Assembly: GCA_021783525.1 (NCBI GenBank)
Contig: JAJXTT010000016.1
Location: 1 to 14,128, forward strand
Source: Pseudomonadota bacterium
GTDB taxonomy: Bacteria > Pseudomonadota > Gammaproteobacteria > Burkholderiales > Gallionellaceae
Direction: 5' to 3'
DNA length: 14,128 nt
Made by a program: the position numbers and the translations under genes. The notes under the pieces are model-generated. The model ran no database searches. It saw only the letters and a program-made list of their open reading frames with translations, and was not told the origin of the DNA. Positions within the stretch are counted from its first letter, which is position 1, and every line of letters starts with the position of its first letter. Below are positions 1 through 5,923 of the stretch, piece by piece.

Positions 1-85
1 GCACGTCCGTGGCGCCGAAACCGGCGAGTTCATCGGCGAGGAGTTTCTCCAGTCCGCGCGGACAAGTGGCGAAAAAATCAGGCAT
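1..85 (-). CDS. Probable THUMP-domain class I SAM-dependent rRNA methyltransferase (RlmL-like), N-terminal fragment
   Basis: Only the first 28 codons are in the window; the gene continues beyond base 1. The peptide begins MPDFFATCPRGLEKLLADEL, then AGFGATDV. That resembles the start of RlmL/YcbY-type 23S rRNA guanine methyltransferases, where a short F-A-x-x-x-R-G-L-E-x-L-L-x-x-E-L stretch opens the region before the THUMP domain. These enzymes methylate large-subunit rRNA using S-adenosylmethionine. The ATG at 85-83 is the natural start: the family motif begins within five residues of it. The ribosome-binding site is weak (a GGA about nine bases upstream). It lies downstream of hemJ on the same strand, separated by a hairpin repeat. 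The family call rests on 28 residues, so the exact subfamily is uncertain. Confidence 0.6.
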   Translation of the reverse strand, partial: MPDFFATCPRGLEKLLADELAGFGATDV

Positions 86-110
86 TTACACAATCCAGAA
101 AAGAGCTATT

Positions 111-182
111 AGCCACAGAGTACACAGAGACCACAGAGAAAACCACTGCTCCAACTCTGTGCGCTCTGCGAGTTCTGTGGCT
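111..182. repeat. CACAGAG-type imperfect hairpin repeat, copy 1
   Basis: The left arm (111-138) opens with AGCCACAGAG and repeats CACAGAG units. The right arm (155-182) is its imperfect inverse, ending in TCTGTGGCT, with roughly 22 of 28 positions pairing. The same design recurs almost perfectly paired at 3183-3247, so this is a dispersed repeat and not a chance hairpin. The right arm runs into the stop codon of hemJ (TAG at 183-181). It separates hemJ from the methyltransferase gene and could end or attenuate hemJ transcription, although no run of T follows the stem. Confidence 0.8.
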
Positions 183-597
183 AGAAGGGTTTTACAACAA
201 CCAGAATCACCACCGCCAGCAACACCAGCACCGGCACTTCATTGAAGAAGCGGAACCAGACGTGGCTGCGCGTGTTGCGATCTGCGGCGAACACCTTGAC
301 CAGATGGCCGCAATACAGATGGTAGGCGATGAGTCCGGCCACCAGCGCGACCTTGGCATGTATCCAGCCGCCATTGAATATGTCGAGATGGCCCAGCCAC
401 AGCCACAGGCCGGTAGCGACTGCGAGCAGGCCGATCGGCGTGACGAATTTGTACAGTTTGCGCTCCATCAGCTTCAGGCGCTCGCGCACAGCCTGCTCTT
501 CCGCCATCGCGTGATTGACGAAGATGCGGGGGAGGTAGAACAGCCCCGCGAACCAGCTGACCACAAAGAAGATATGAAAAGCCTTGAGCCACAACAT
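181..597 (-). CDS. hemJ: HemJ-type protoporphyrinogen IX oxidase (CopD/UPF0093 family membrane protein)
   Basis: HemJ oxidises protoporphyrinogen IX to protoporphyrin IX, the next-to-last step of haem synthesis, in the cytoplasmic membrane of many bacteria lacking HemY and HemG. The 138-residue product has the family length and signatures: AFHIFFVVSWFAGLFYLPR at the N-terminus with His8, W-I-H-A-K around residues 78-82, Y-H-x-Y-C-G near 92-97, FNEVPVL near 118-124, and the terminal VVVKPF. Four hydrophobic segments are visible (about 4-22, 51-69, 81-98 and 121-136). The start at 597 is preceded by GAGG eight bases upstream. The stop codon abuts the inverted repeat at 111-182. It lies 186 bases downstream of the ABC permease on the same strand, with repeat fragments between them, so it may have its own promoter. 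Confidence 0.92.
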   Translation of the reverse strand: MLWLKAFHIFFVVSWFAGLFYLPRIFVNHAMAEEQAVRERLKLMERKLYKFVTPIGLLAVATGLWLWLGHLDIFNGGWIHAKVALVAGLIAYHLYCGHLVKVFAADRNTRSHVWFRFFNEVPVLVLLAVVILVVVKPF

Positions 598-621
598 GAC
601 GATTCCTCAAATTAAATCATT

Positions 622-738
622 CCGTTCGTCCTGAGCTTGTCGAAGGAATGGACGGCGCTTGAAGCTGACTTGCGCAGAGCCATTCATGGTTCGACACACT
701 GATGAAGCTACTAGCCATTCGACCAGGTTGTCGAAGTA
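622..738. repeat. Degenerate copies of the TTCGTCCTGAGCTTGTCGAA dispersed repeat
   Basis: The gap between the permease and hemJ (598-783) holds no gene. At 622-650 it carries TTCGTCCTGAGCTTGTCGAA followed by GGAATGG. At 680-738 there are two decayed, partly inverted relatives (CATTCATGGTTCGACA, then CATTCGACCAGGTTGTCGAAG). The same unit recurs near 6255, 6315-6392, 6487-6520, 7716-7748, 7868-7901 and 7917-7941. I recall this as an abundant intergenic repeat in proteobacteria. No function is evident here beyond a possible hairpin between the two genes. Confidence 0.75.
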
Positions 739-783
739 CGCCGGCCAGGTCGTTGGTTATCGCCACGAACGAATTTTTGACAA

Positions 784-1569
784 TTACCTCGACAACCTGC
801 GCCGGAACAACACCAGCGAAACATAGAAAGCGACCAGCGTATACGCCAGCAGCACCGCGATATGCAGCAATGCCTGCGGCGGGATCGCGCCGCCCATCAG
901 GGGCCGCGCCAGGTCTATCGCGTGCGTCAGCGGCAAGACGCCGGCGACCGCCTGCATGCTTTCCGGCAACTGGGTGACCGGAAAAAACACGCCGCATAGT
1001 AGCATCATCGGCGTGATGACCAGCGTGAAGTAGTACATGAAGAAATCATAGGCAGGCGCCAGCGCGGTCATGATCAGGCCAAGGGAGGCAAAGGCGAGAC
1101 CGATCAGCAGGGCGAGCGGAATCATCCACAGCGACATGAGCGAATGCGACAGGCCGAGCACCCAGATCACGGCCAGCACAGCCGCGCCCGACATCAGGCT
1201 CTTGGTGGCCGCCCACAGGATCTCGGACAACACCACGTCATCCAGCGAGACCGGGGTATTGAGGATGGCCTCCCAGGTGCGCTGTTCGTGCATGCGCGCA
1301 AAGCCGGAATACAGCGCCTCGAAGCTGGCGCTGTTCATGGTGCTGTAGCACACGGTACCGGCGGCGAGGAACGCCATGTAGGACATGCCGCCCATGGTCG
1401 GCAGCAGGCTGCCCAGCCCGTAACCCAGACCCAGCATGTAGATCACCGGATCGGCCAGGTGACCGAGGATGGAGGGCGCCGCGATCTTTTTCCACACCAG
1501 CCAGTGGCGCTGCCAGATGGGAAAGAAACGCAGGCTCAATTTCGGCAAGGCAAAATCCCGGTTGCTCAT
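784..1569 (-). CDS. ABC-2 type transporter permease (NodJ-like)
   Basis: This is the membrane half of an exporter whose ATPase is encoded two genes upstream. The 261-residue protein has the ABC-2 layout: a short cytoplasmic N-terminus, about six hydrophobic segments (roughly 38-56, 62-80, 112-140, 145-170, 176-197, 235-256) and the conserved loop LPLTHAIDLARPLMGG near 212-227 typical of NodJ/DrrB-type permeases. The ATG at 1569-1567 overlaps the thioesterase stop as ATGA, which fixes the start; the longer open frame upstream is only a shadow of the thioesterase gene. The substrate cannot be read from the sequence. NodJ homologues export lipo-oligosaccharides, but most relatives outside rhizobia are uncharacterised. 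The neighbouring thioesterase makes a lipid or acyl substrate conceivable. Confidence 0.92.
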   Translation of the reverse strand: MSNRDFALPKLSLRFFPIWQRHWLVWKKIAAPSILGHLADPVIYMLGLGYGLGSLLPTMGGMSYMAFLAAGTVCYSTMNSASFEALYSGFARMHEQRTWEAILNTPVSLDDVVLSEILWAATKSLMSGAAVLAVIWVLGLSHSLMSLWMIPLALLIGLAFASLGLIMTALAPAYDFFMYYFTLVITPMMLLCGVFFPVTQLPESMQAVAGVLPLTHAIDLARPLMGGAIPPQALLHIAVLLAYTLVAFYVSLVLFRRRLSR

Positions 1570-2033
1570 TTCGATCTGTCCATTTCTACCGCCGCAAAAG
1601 CATCGATCGGCTTGATCACGCCGACGCCGCGCGCATAGACGCAGCCTTTCGACGTTCCTTCCGCGGCGACACGATCCCCGGAGATGAAGGTGTGGGTCAT
1701 ATAGAAGTATTTCTCGTCCCAGCGCAGCACTTCCAGCTTCACTTCGTAACGCTGGAAGAGGTTCAGGGGTTTCTTGTAGGTCATGGTGTGCTCGGCGATG
1801 ACCGGTATCCAGCCGCGCTTGAACATCGCTTTCAGAAGGCCGCTGCGCGCAAACACATCCACACGGTTGAGGTCGCATATGGTCAGGTAGCGGCCGTTGT
1901 TCATGTGGAAGTTGATGTCGATGTCGTTGGGCAACACGCGCAACGTGAGCGAGCTCGTATAGCTCCCGTTGTCCAGCCGCTTCATGAAGAAAGAACGGAT
2001 GATGACCCACAGCATGCGGAAGATCAGGTTCAT
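1566..2033 (-). CDS. Hotdog-fold acyl-CoA thioesterase family protein (THEM6/FadM-like)
   Basis: A 155-residue protein with the hotdog signature NDIDINFHMNNGRYLTICDL at residues 36-55, where Asp39 and the H43-M-N-N segment match the 4-hydroxybenzoyl-CoA thioesterase/FadM class. It probably hydrolyses an acyl thioester; the true substrate is unknown. Residues 1-16 are hydrophobic and could anchor it to the membrane. It is embedded in an ABC exporter operon: its stop overlaps the permease start (ATGA), and before the element at 2034-2252 inserted its start evidently overlapped the ATPase stop in the same way. Its present upstream sequence, supplied by the inserted element, has no good Shine-Dalgarno sequence, so translation may depend on reinitiation from the element's open frame. 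Confidence 0.88.
   Translation of the reverse strand: MNLIFRMLWVIIRSFFMKRLDNGSYTSSLTLRVLPNDIDINFHMNNGRYLTICDLNRVDVFARSGLLKAMFKRGWIPVIAEHTMTYKKPLNLFQRYEVKLEVLRWDEKYFYMTHTFISGDRVAAEGTSKGCVYARGVGVIKPIDAFAAVEMDRSK
2029..2033. repeat. Target-site duplication TTCAT, copy 1
   Basis: Five bases directly outside the left inverted repeat of the element, identical to 2253-2257. On the coding (minus) strand it reads ATGAA and supplies the thioesterase start codon. Confidence 0.7.
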
Positions 2034-2257
2034 TTCAAGTCACAGTCGAAGCAAGGCCAAGGCGGCAAAGTTGAGGCGACGAAGACAGTACATGTGCTGC
2101 CCTGACACGGTAAGCGAAGCTTCTGGTGCGGGAAGGGCAGCCACGCAACGGCTCCCGCAATCGGCTGGCTTCGCCAGTAACGCGTCGCCGTTGCACGGCA
2201 AGGAGCCGAAGACCGCAGCCAACGCAGGGATTGCGATGAATGTGGCTTGAAATTCAT
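2030..2257 (-). CDS. Pass-through open frame within the MITE-like element
   Basis: An uninterrupted 75-codon frame crosses the whole inserted element. Its ATG (2257-2255) overlaps the ATPase stop as ATGA, and its TGA (2032-2030) overlaps the thioesterase ATG as ATGA. The peptide (MNFKPHSSQSLRWLRSS at its start, FDCDLK at its end) is rich in Ser, Arg, Pro and Cys and matches no domain I know. I do not think it is a conserved protein. I list it because ribosomes terminating on the ATPase gene could reinitiate here and be delivered to the thioesterase start. It may therefore be translated as a relay even if the product is useless. Confidence 0.35.
   Translation of the reverse strand: MNFKPHSSQSLRWLRSSAPCRATATRYWRSQPIAGAVAWLPFPHQKLRLPCQGSTCTVFVASTLPPWPCFDCDLK
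2034..2252. mobile_element. MITE-like non-autonomous element with terminal inverted repeats and 5-bp target duplication
   Basis: The element begins TTCAAGTCACA (2034-2044) and ends TGTGGCTTGAAA (2241-2252). Read inward with one flanking base, TTTCAAGTCACA and TTTCAAGCCACA match at 11 of 12 positions. It is flanked by direct repeats TTCAT at 2029-2033 and 2253-2257, as expected of a 5-bp target duplication. Deleting the element and one TTCAT leaves an ATGA junction joining the ATPase stop to the thioesterase start, with GGAG eight bases before the ATG. That is a strong independent sign of an insertion. No transposase is encoded, so it would need one in trans. I recall related sequences repeated in betaproteobacterial genomes, but cannot check this. 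Confidence 0.82.
2253..2257. repeat. Target-site duplication TTCAT, copy 2
   Basis: Five bases directly outside the right inverted repeat. On the minus strand it reads ATGAA. It contains the ATPase stop TGA and the overlapping ATG that opens the pass-through frame of the element. Confidence 0.7.
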
Positions 2258-3168
2258 TCGCGCATCTCCCTGCCGGTCAGTTTCAGGAACACATCTTCCA
2301 GATTCGCCGGGCGGTGAAGATAGCGCAGCGCGCTCTGTCCCTGCAGATGGGCAACCAGGGGCTGCGCATCATTTACGTAGCAGAATACCGACTCGCCGCT
2401 GACTTCGAAGCGTTGCGAATATCCGGCGGCATGCTCGCCCGCCCACTGCCCGGAAGTCTCGCCGAACACTTCGACCACTTGCGGTTCGATGTTCTGCTCG
2501 ATCAATTCGCGCGGCGACCCCTGGCTGATCAGTTTCCCGTTGTCCATTACCGCGAGGCGATGGCACAGGCGCTCGGCTTCGTCCATGAAGTGCGTCGTGA
2601 GCAACAAGGTCTTGCCCTGCTGCGTGAGCTCGCGCAGGCGCTGCCAGATCAGGTGCCGCGCCTGCGGGTCGAGGCCGGTGGTCGGTTCGTCGAGGAAGAT
2701 GACGTCGGGGTCGTTCACCAGCGCGCGTGCGAGCGTCAGGCGCCGCTTCATGCCGCCGGACAGCGTCGGCACTTTCGCATTGCGCTTGTTCGTGAGGCTG
2801 GCGAATTCCAGCAGCGCAGGGATGCGCGCCTCGATCTCGCTGTCGTGCAGGCCGAAATAGCGCCCGTACACCAGCAGGTTCTCGGCCACCGTGAAGTCGG
2901 GATCGAGGTTGTCCATCTGCGGCACCACGCCGACGCGTATGCGCGCCTCGCGCGCGGCCTGCGGCACGGGCAGGTCGAGCAGCATGGCAGTGCCCGCATC
3001 CGGCGCGATCAGCCCGAGCAGCATGCGCAGGGTCGTGGTCTTGCCGGCACCGTTGGGGCCCAGCAGGCCGAAGCATTCGCCTTTGCCGATGGACAGGTCG
3101 AGCCCGTCCACCACGCGCTGTCCGCCATAGGATTTTTGCAGGCCGCTCGCACGGATGACTACATTCAT
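2254..3168 (-). CDS. ABC transporter ATP-binding protein (NodI-like)
   Basis: The cytoplasmic ATPase of the exporter, 304 residues, showing every nucleotide-binding motif: Walker A GPNGAGKTT (38-46), Q-loop at Gln84, signature LSGGMKRR (136-143), Walker B VIFLDEP (156-162) and the switch His193 in TTHFMDEAERL. The C-terminal 80 residues, including HRPANLEDVFLKLTGREM, are typical of NodI/DrrA/CcmA-type subunits paired with ABC-2 permeases. The start at 3168 has AAGGG six bases upstream (3175-3179). The base of the strong hairpin at 3183-3247 lies only three bases beyond that ribosome-binding site, so the hairpin could influence translation or readthrough. The stop lies in the target duplication of the MITE-like element. 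The operon partners are the thioesterase and the permease. Confidence 0.95.
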   Translation of the reverse strand: MNVVIRASGLQKSYGGQRVVDGLDLSIGKGECFGLLGPNGAGKTTTLRMLLGLIAPDAGTAMLLDLPVPQAAREARIRVGVVPQMDNLDPDFTVAENLLVYGRYFGLHDSEIEARIPALLEFASLTNKRNAKVPTLSGGMKRRLTLARALVNDPDVIFLDEPTTGLDPQARHLIWQRLRELTQQGKTLLLTTHFMDEAERLCHRLAVMDNGKLISQGSPRELIEQNIEPQVVEVFGETSGQWAGEHAAGYSQRFEVSGESVFCYVNDAQPLVAHLQGQSALRYLHRPANLEDVFLKLTGREMRE

Positions 3169-3182
3169 GTTTAGCCCTTATA

Positions 3183-3247
3183 AGCCACAGAGGACACAGA
3201 GCTCACAGAGAAAACCCGGCTCGAATCTCTCTGTGTCCTCTGTGGCT
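3183..3247. repeat. CACAGAG-type hairpin repeat, copy 2 (perfect 19-bp stem)
   Basis: The left arm AGCCACAGAGGACACAGAG (3183-3201) and the right arm CTCTGTGTCCTCTGTGGCT (3229-3247) are exact inverses around a 27-base loop. It is the same family as 111-182. It occupies the 100-base gap between the hydrolase stop and the ATPase start, just upstream of the ATPase ribosome-binding site. It may act as a transcriptional roadblock or attenuator separating two coupled gene groups, but no T-run follows either arm, so it is not a canonical terminator. Confidence 0.88.
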
Positions 3248-3268
3248 GATTGTTCTTGCGTTTCTGCT

Positions 3269-3889
3269 TCACAACTCGATCCCGGTGAAATGCCGCCTGA
3301 CGATATCGCGCAATTGTGTCAGTCGTCCATGGAAGAAATGCTCGGCCTGCGGCAATACCACGATGGGCAGGTGCTGCGGACGGGCCCATTCCAGGGCATC
3401 CGCCAGCGGTACCACGTCGTCGTGCTCGCCGTGTATGACTAGCGTGTCGGGCGCGACAGCCGGCATGGCGAAACGCCCGACAGCCGGCGCGGCCAGGATC
3501 AGATGCTGCGGATGCACCAGCAGCGCGGTGCGCGCGGCAACGTAACCGCCGAAAGAGAATCCGGAGAGGATCAGGGGCAGCTCTTCGCCGAACTGCTCCT
3601 GCGCAAAGCGCACGATGGCGAGCATGTCCTGCTCTTCGCCGTCCCCCCCTGTAAATTCGCCCTCGCTCGCGCCCACCCCGCGAAAATTGAAGCGCAGCGT
3701 GACGCAGCCGAGTTCGGCGAAAGTTTTGGCCAGCATGACCGCCACCTTGTTCTCCATCGTGCCGCCCATGGTCGGCAAGGGGTGGGCGACCACGGCAATG
3801 CCGCAGGCGATCTCATCGGGCGTGTGCACGACACCCTCGATCAGCCCCGCCGGGCCCGTGGTTGAGAATTTCTCCAGAACGGTCGCCAT
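3269..3889 (-). CDS. Alpha/beta hydrolase, dienelactone-hydrolase-like / YfhR-type small esterase
   Basis: A 206-residue cytoplasmic alpha/beta hydrolase. Visible features are the H-P-x-P-x-x-G-G-x-x-x-N-K segment (36-48), the R-F-N-F-R-G-V-G-x-S strand-turn (66-75), the nucleophile elbow GFSFGG with Ser112, the acid in HGEHDDVVP (Asp157 or Asp158) and a catalytic His in AEHFFHG (His184). Short hydrolases of this type act on small esters or thioesters; the natural substrate is unknown. The ATG (3889-3887) overlaps the ferredoxin stop as TGATG, fixing the start and implying coupled translation. A run of seven C at 3643-3649 lies in the gene (Gly-Gly-Asp codons). Confidence 0.9.
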   Translation of the reverse strand: MATVLEKFSTTGPAGLIEGVVHTPDEIACGIAVVAHPLPTMGGTMENKVAVMLAKTFAELGCVTLRFNFRGVGASEGEFTGGDGEEQDMLAIVRFAQEQFGEELPLILSGFSFGGYVAARTALLVHPQHLILAAPAVGRFAMPAVAPDTLVIHGEHDDVVPLADALEWARPQHLPIVVLPQAEHFFHGRLTQLRDIVRRHFTGIEL

Positions 3890-4200
3890 CAGATCTTCAG
3901 CCTCTCCACCACACGCCCGTTTTTGAGGTGTTCCTCGATGATCTCGTCCAGGTCGCTCTGGTCGACATAGGTGTACCAGACCGCCTCGGGATAGACCACC
4001 AGCACCGGCCCCAGATCGCAGCGGCCCAGGCAGCCCGCCGAATTGATGCGGATGAAGTTCTTCTCCGTGGAGATATCCAGCATCTTGACCCTGTCCTTGA
4101 CGTAGTCGCGCGCAGCCTGGGCTTTGTGGTTGTTGCAGCAATCCTCACCGGCAGGACGCTGGTTCACGCAGAAAAACACGTGCTTGTCGTAGTGACTCAT
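3889..4200 (-). CDS. Thioredoxin-like [2Fe-2S] ferredoxin
   Basis: A 103-residue electron carrier of the thioredoxin-fold [2Fe-2S] ferredoxin family (the Azotobacter FeSII / NuoE-like type). The four-cysteine pattern is present: HVFFC with Cys11, D-C-C with Cys21/Cys22, and AGCLGRC with Cys57 and Cys61. The family tail GPVLVVYPEAVWYTYVD (64-80) and a terminal R-V-V-E-R-L are also present. Its redox partner is not identifiable here. The start ATG overlaps the VanZ-like gene stop (ATGA at 4200-4197) and the stop overlaps the hydrolase start, so the three genes form one translationally coupled operon. Such ferredoxins are common beside hydrolase genes in betaproteobacteria, though the functional link is unclear to me. 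Confidence 0.92.
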   Translation of the reverse strand: MSHYDKHVFFCVNQRPAGEDCCNNHKAQAARDYVKDRVKMLDISTEKNFIRINSAGCLGRCDLGPVLVVYPEAVWYTYVDQSDLDEIIEEHLKNGRVVERLKI

Positions 4201-5288
4201 TTCTTTCCTTCTTCAAGATGGCGGGCGGAACGCACCCACCAGAGATATCCGCCCAGCAGCAGCGGAAAAACAAGCGAAACATTATGCGACAGTCCATTGT
4301 AATTGCGCAGGTGCCCGAATCGCCATTGGTACAGGCGCATCGCGGCGGACGGCGTACCGCTGTCCAGCACCCAGTTCGCCAGCACCACGTAGCTCAGCGC
4401 CCCCAGCGCGGTCGCCCAGATGAGCCGCGATCGCGGCAACCAGGAGATGGCAGTGATCAGCACCACACCGGCCACGATGCCCAATATGGCTTCGCTGTTC
4501 AGCCACAACAGCATCGCCCAGGATTTGAGCAGCAGCGCCGCCGCGACGAATTTTGTGAGGGCAACCACGCCGAGCATCAGCGCCAGCCCGACGACCACAT
4601 GGCGGCGTACCCGCAGCAAGGTCAACAGCAGCGCCCCCACCATCAGCAGGTTCAGCGCGACCGCCACGCTTTCCCATACGCTGAACGGCGCTTCCGGGAT
4701 CGCGACGAACATCCGGTAGGCCGGCTCGGTGATGAACACGTTTCCCAGCATGGGCAAGGAAGGGTTGATCTGCGCGAACATCCACAACATCACCAGGGCA
4801 AGCCCGAAATCCACCCCGGCCCCCTGCCGGAACAAGCCGATACGCCATCTCGTCACGCGAATGAACCAGGGACGGTTCGCGAGGGATACCGCCAGCAAGG
4901 CGCCCGCAAAAGCGCCGATGCCGTTGGCCAGGATGTCCGCGTTGGAACTGGTGCGCATGGGCAGATACATCTGCAGATATTCCATTGCGACGGAGAGTCC
5001 GATTGCCAGGAGGGTGGCCAACAACACGCCGCGCACACTGCCAAAATAGGTCAGCAAATTGAGCGCGAGCAAAATGCCGAACGGAAGGTAGGCCAGCAGA
5101 TTGCTCAGCGCGTCGAAACCGGAATAGGTCAGCATCAGCGGCGAAGTGAGAACGGCCCAGAACTCCAGACCCTGCTCCTGCCAGCCCAGGAATGGCGAAA
5201 GACTCGCATACACGATGAACGCGGCATAGCCCGCCACCAGGTAGCGGCGCAACAGGCTGCGAGACTTTGCAGGTAAGGGAGTGCTCAT
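4197..5288 (-). CDS. VanZ-like family integral membrane protein
   Basis: A 363-residue polytopic membrane protein with about nine or ten hydrophobic segments. The VanZ-like domain fills roughly residues 15-135. It has the early Y-A-S-L-S-P-F motif (27-33) and the family signature at 102-130, with Glu103, Gln106, Arg112, Ser114, Asp118, Asn122 and Gly125 in the expected spacing. VanZ gives low-level teicoplanin resistance in enterococci, but proteobacterial homologues are uncharacterised and should not be taken as resistance genes. The remaining C-terminal part is only hydrophobic helices without a family I recognise. It is the first gene of the coupled trio and diverges from bacteriohemerythrin across 118 bases. 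The ribosome-binding site before the ATG at 5288 is poor; no better start is visible. Confidence 0.88.
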   Translation of the reverse strand: MSTPLPAKSRSLLRRYLVAGYAAFIVYASLSPFLGWQEQGLEFWAVLTSPLMLTYSGFDALSNLLAYLPFGILLALNLLTYFGSVRGVLLATLLAIGLSVAMEYLQMYLPMRTSSNADILANGIGAFAGALLAVSLANRPWFIRVTRWRIGLFRQGAGVDFGLALVMLWMFAQINPSLPMLGNVFITEPAYRMFVAIPEAPFSVWESVAVALNLLMVGALLLTLLRVRRHVVVGLALMLGVVALTKFVAAALLLKSWAMLLWLNSEAILGIVAGVVLITAISWLPRSRLIWATALGALSYVVLANWVLDSGTPSAAMRLYQWRFGHLRNYNGLSHNVSLVFPLLLGGYLWWVRSARHLEEGKK

Positions 5289-5325
5289 ACGCGGAGCCCG
5301 GGGAGATCACTTAAACTTTTAATGA

Positions 5326-5354
5326 TTGACTCCGGAGTAAGGGTAAGAAACAAT
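5326..5354 (+). promoter_or_regulatory. Candidate sigma-70 promoter for bacteriohemerythrin with overlapping palindrome
   Basis: TTGACT (5326-5331) and AACAAT (5349-5354) are separated by 17 bases, which puts the transcript start near 5361 and gives a leader of about 45 bases. A perfect 10-base palindrome ACTCCGGAGT (5329-5338) overlaps the -35 box and the spacer and could be an operator. A second small inverted repeat, CCAAT/ATTGG, sits in the leader at 5375-5388. The -35 is good and the -10 mediocre, so this is a tentative call. Confidence 0.4.
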
Positions 5355-5406
5355 GCCTCGCTTCGGAAATTAGACCAATACAAATTGGCGTTTACTAGGA
5401 GGAATT

Positions 5407-5871
5407 ATGGCATACCTGCATTGGTCCAGTGACCTGGATACCGGCATTGACGTCATCGACGGCCAGCATAAACGCATCGTCGACTACCTGAACGAACTCA
5501 ATGAAGCCAACGACAAGGGCGACAGACAGGCAACCAACCATGTGCTGAACGAACTGGTCGATTACACCCTCACTCATTTCGCTTTCGAGGAAGAGTTGCA
5601 GGAAAAAGCCGGTTATCCGTTCGTCAGGGCGCACAAGCGCGTGCACGACATCTTCACCAAGCGCGTGGCCGAATTCCAGAAGCGTGCAGCGGCCGGGGAC
5701 GATGTCGCACCGGAACTGCTTTCCATGCTGAAGATATGGCTGGTCAATCACATCAAGGGCGACGACGCGGACTATGCGGAGAGCGTCAGGAAGATGCTGG
5801 GGGTCGAAGGCATGGAAGGCAAGGTCGCCGGTGGCTGGCTCGGCGTGGCCCTGAAGAGGTTCTTCGGCTGA
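5407..5871 (+). CDS. Bacteriohemerythrin
   Basis: A 154-residue oxygen-binding non-haem di-iron protein. All seven ligands of the hemerythrin four-helix bundle are present in order: His21, His57, Glu61, His76, His80, His115 and Asp120 (motifs H-x3-E, H-x3-H and H-x4-D). Bacterial single-domain hemerythrins are thought to store, deliver or sense O2 in microaerophiles, which would fit a microaerobic iron-oxidiser. A glycine-rich tail (about 128-154, GWLGVALKRFFG at the end) extends beyond the core fold and could form an amphipathic helix that docks to a membrane. A near-perfect Shine-Dalgarno sequence (AGGAGG, 5397-5402) sits four bases before the ATG, suggesting high expression. It stands alone, convergent with the DUF167 gene. 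Confidence 0.95.
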   Translation: MAYLHWSSDLDTGIDVIDGQHKRIVDYLNELNEANDKGDRQATNHVLNELVDYTLTHFAFEEELQEKAGYPFVRAHKRVHDIFTKRVAEFQKRAAAGDDVAPELLSMLKIWLVNHIKGDDADYAESVRKMLGVEGMEGKVAGGWLGVALKRFFG

Positions 5872-5887
5872 TACGCGGTTCCATTCG

Positions 5888-5907
5888 CGCCGCCCGTGAC
5901 CGCGGCG
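5888..5907. terminator. Possible bidirectional terminator hairpin
   Basis: CGCCGC (5888-5893) and GCGGCG (5902-5907) form a six-base GC-only stem with an eight-base loop, lying between the converging bacteriohemerythrin and DUF167 genes. No T-run follows on either strand, so intrinsic termination is only suggested by its position. Confidence 0.35.
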
Positions 5908-5923
5908 GGATCCAACTCTTCGT

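Noticed and set aside
1570..2010. N-terminal extension of the permease frame
   Set aside because: It overlaps the thioesterase gene in another frame and is not ABC-2 sequence; the ATGA-coupled ATG at 1569 gives the family N-terminus.
3178..3183. TATAAG-like -10 box directly before the ATPase
   Set aside because: It would put the transcript start at or beyond the ribosome-binding site, leaving an essentially leaderless message despite a good AAGGG.
111..3247. CACAGAG repeats as a CRISPR array
   Set aside because: Only two copies three kilobases apart, each palindromic and without regularly spaced unique spacers; no cas genes.
4218..5276. A 352-codon plus-strand open frame
   Set aside because: It is antisense to the VanZ-like gene and consists of Gln/Arg/His-rich low-complexity sequence; the opposite strand has clear membrane segments and the VanZ signature.
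4197..5288. Glycopeptide resistance gene
   Set aside because: VanZ-like domains are widespread and no vanHAX, regulators or other resistance genes are nearby; the name reflects homology only.
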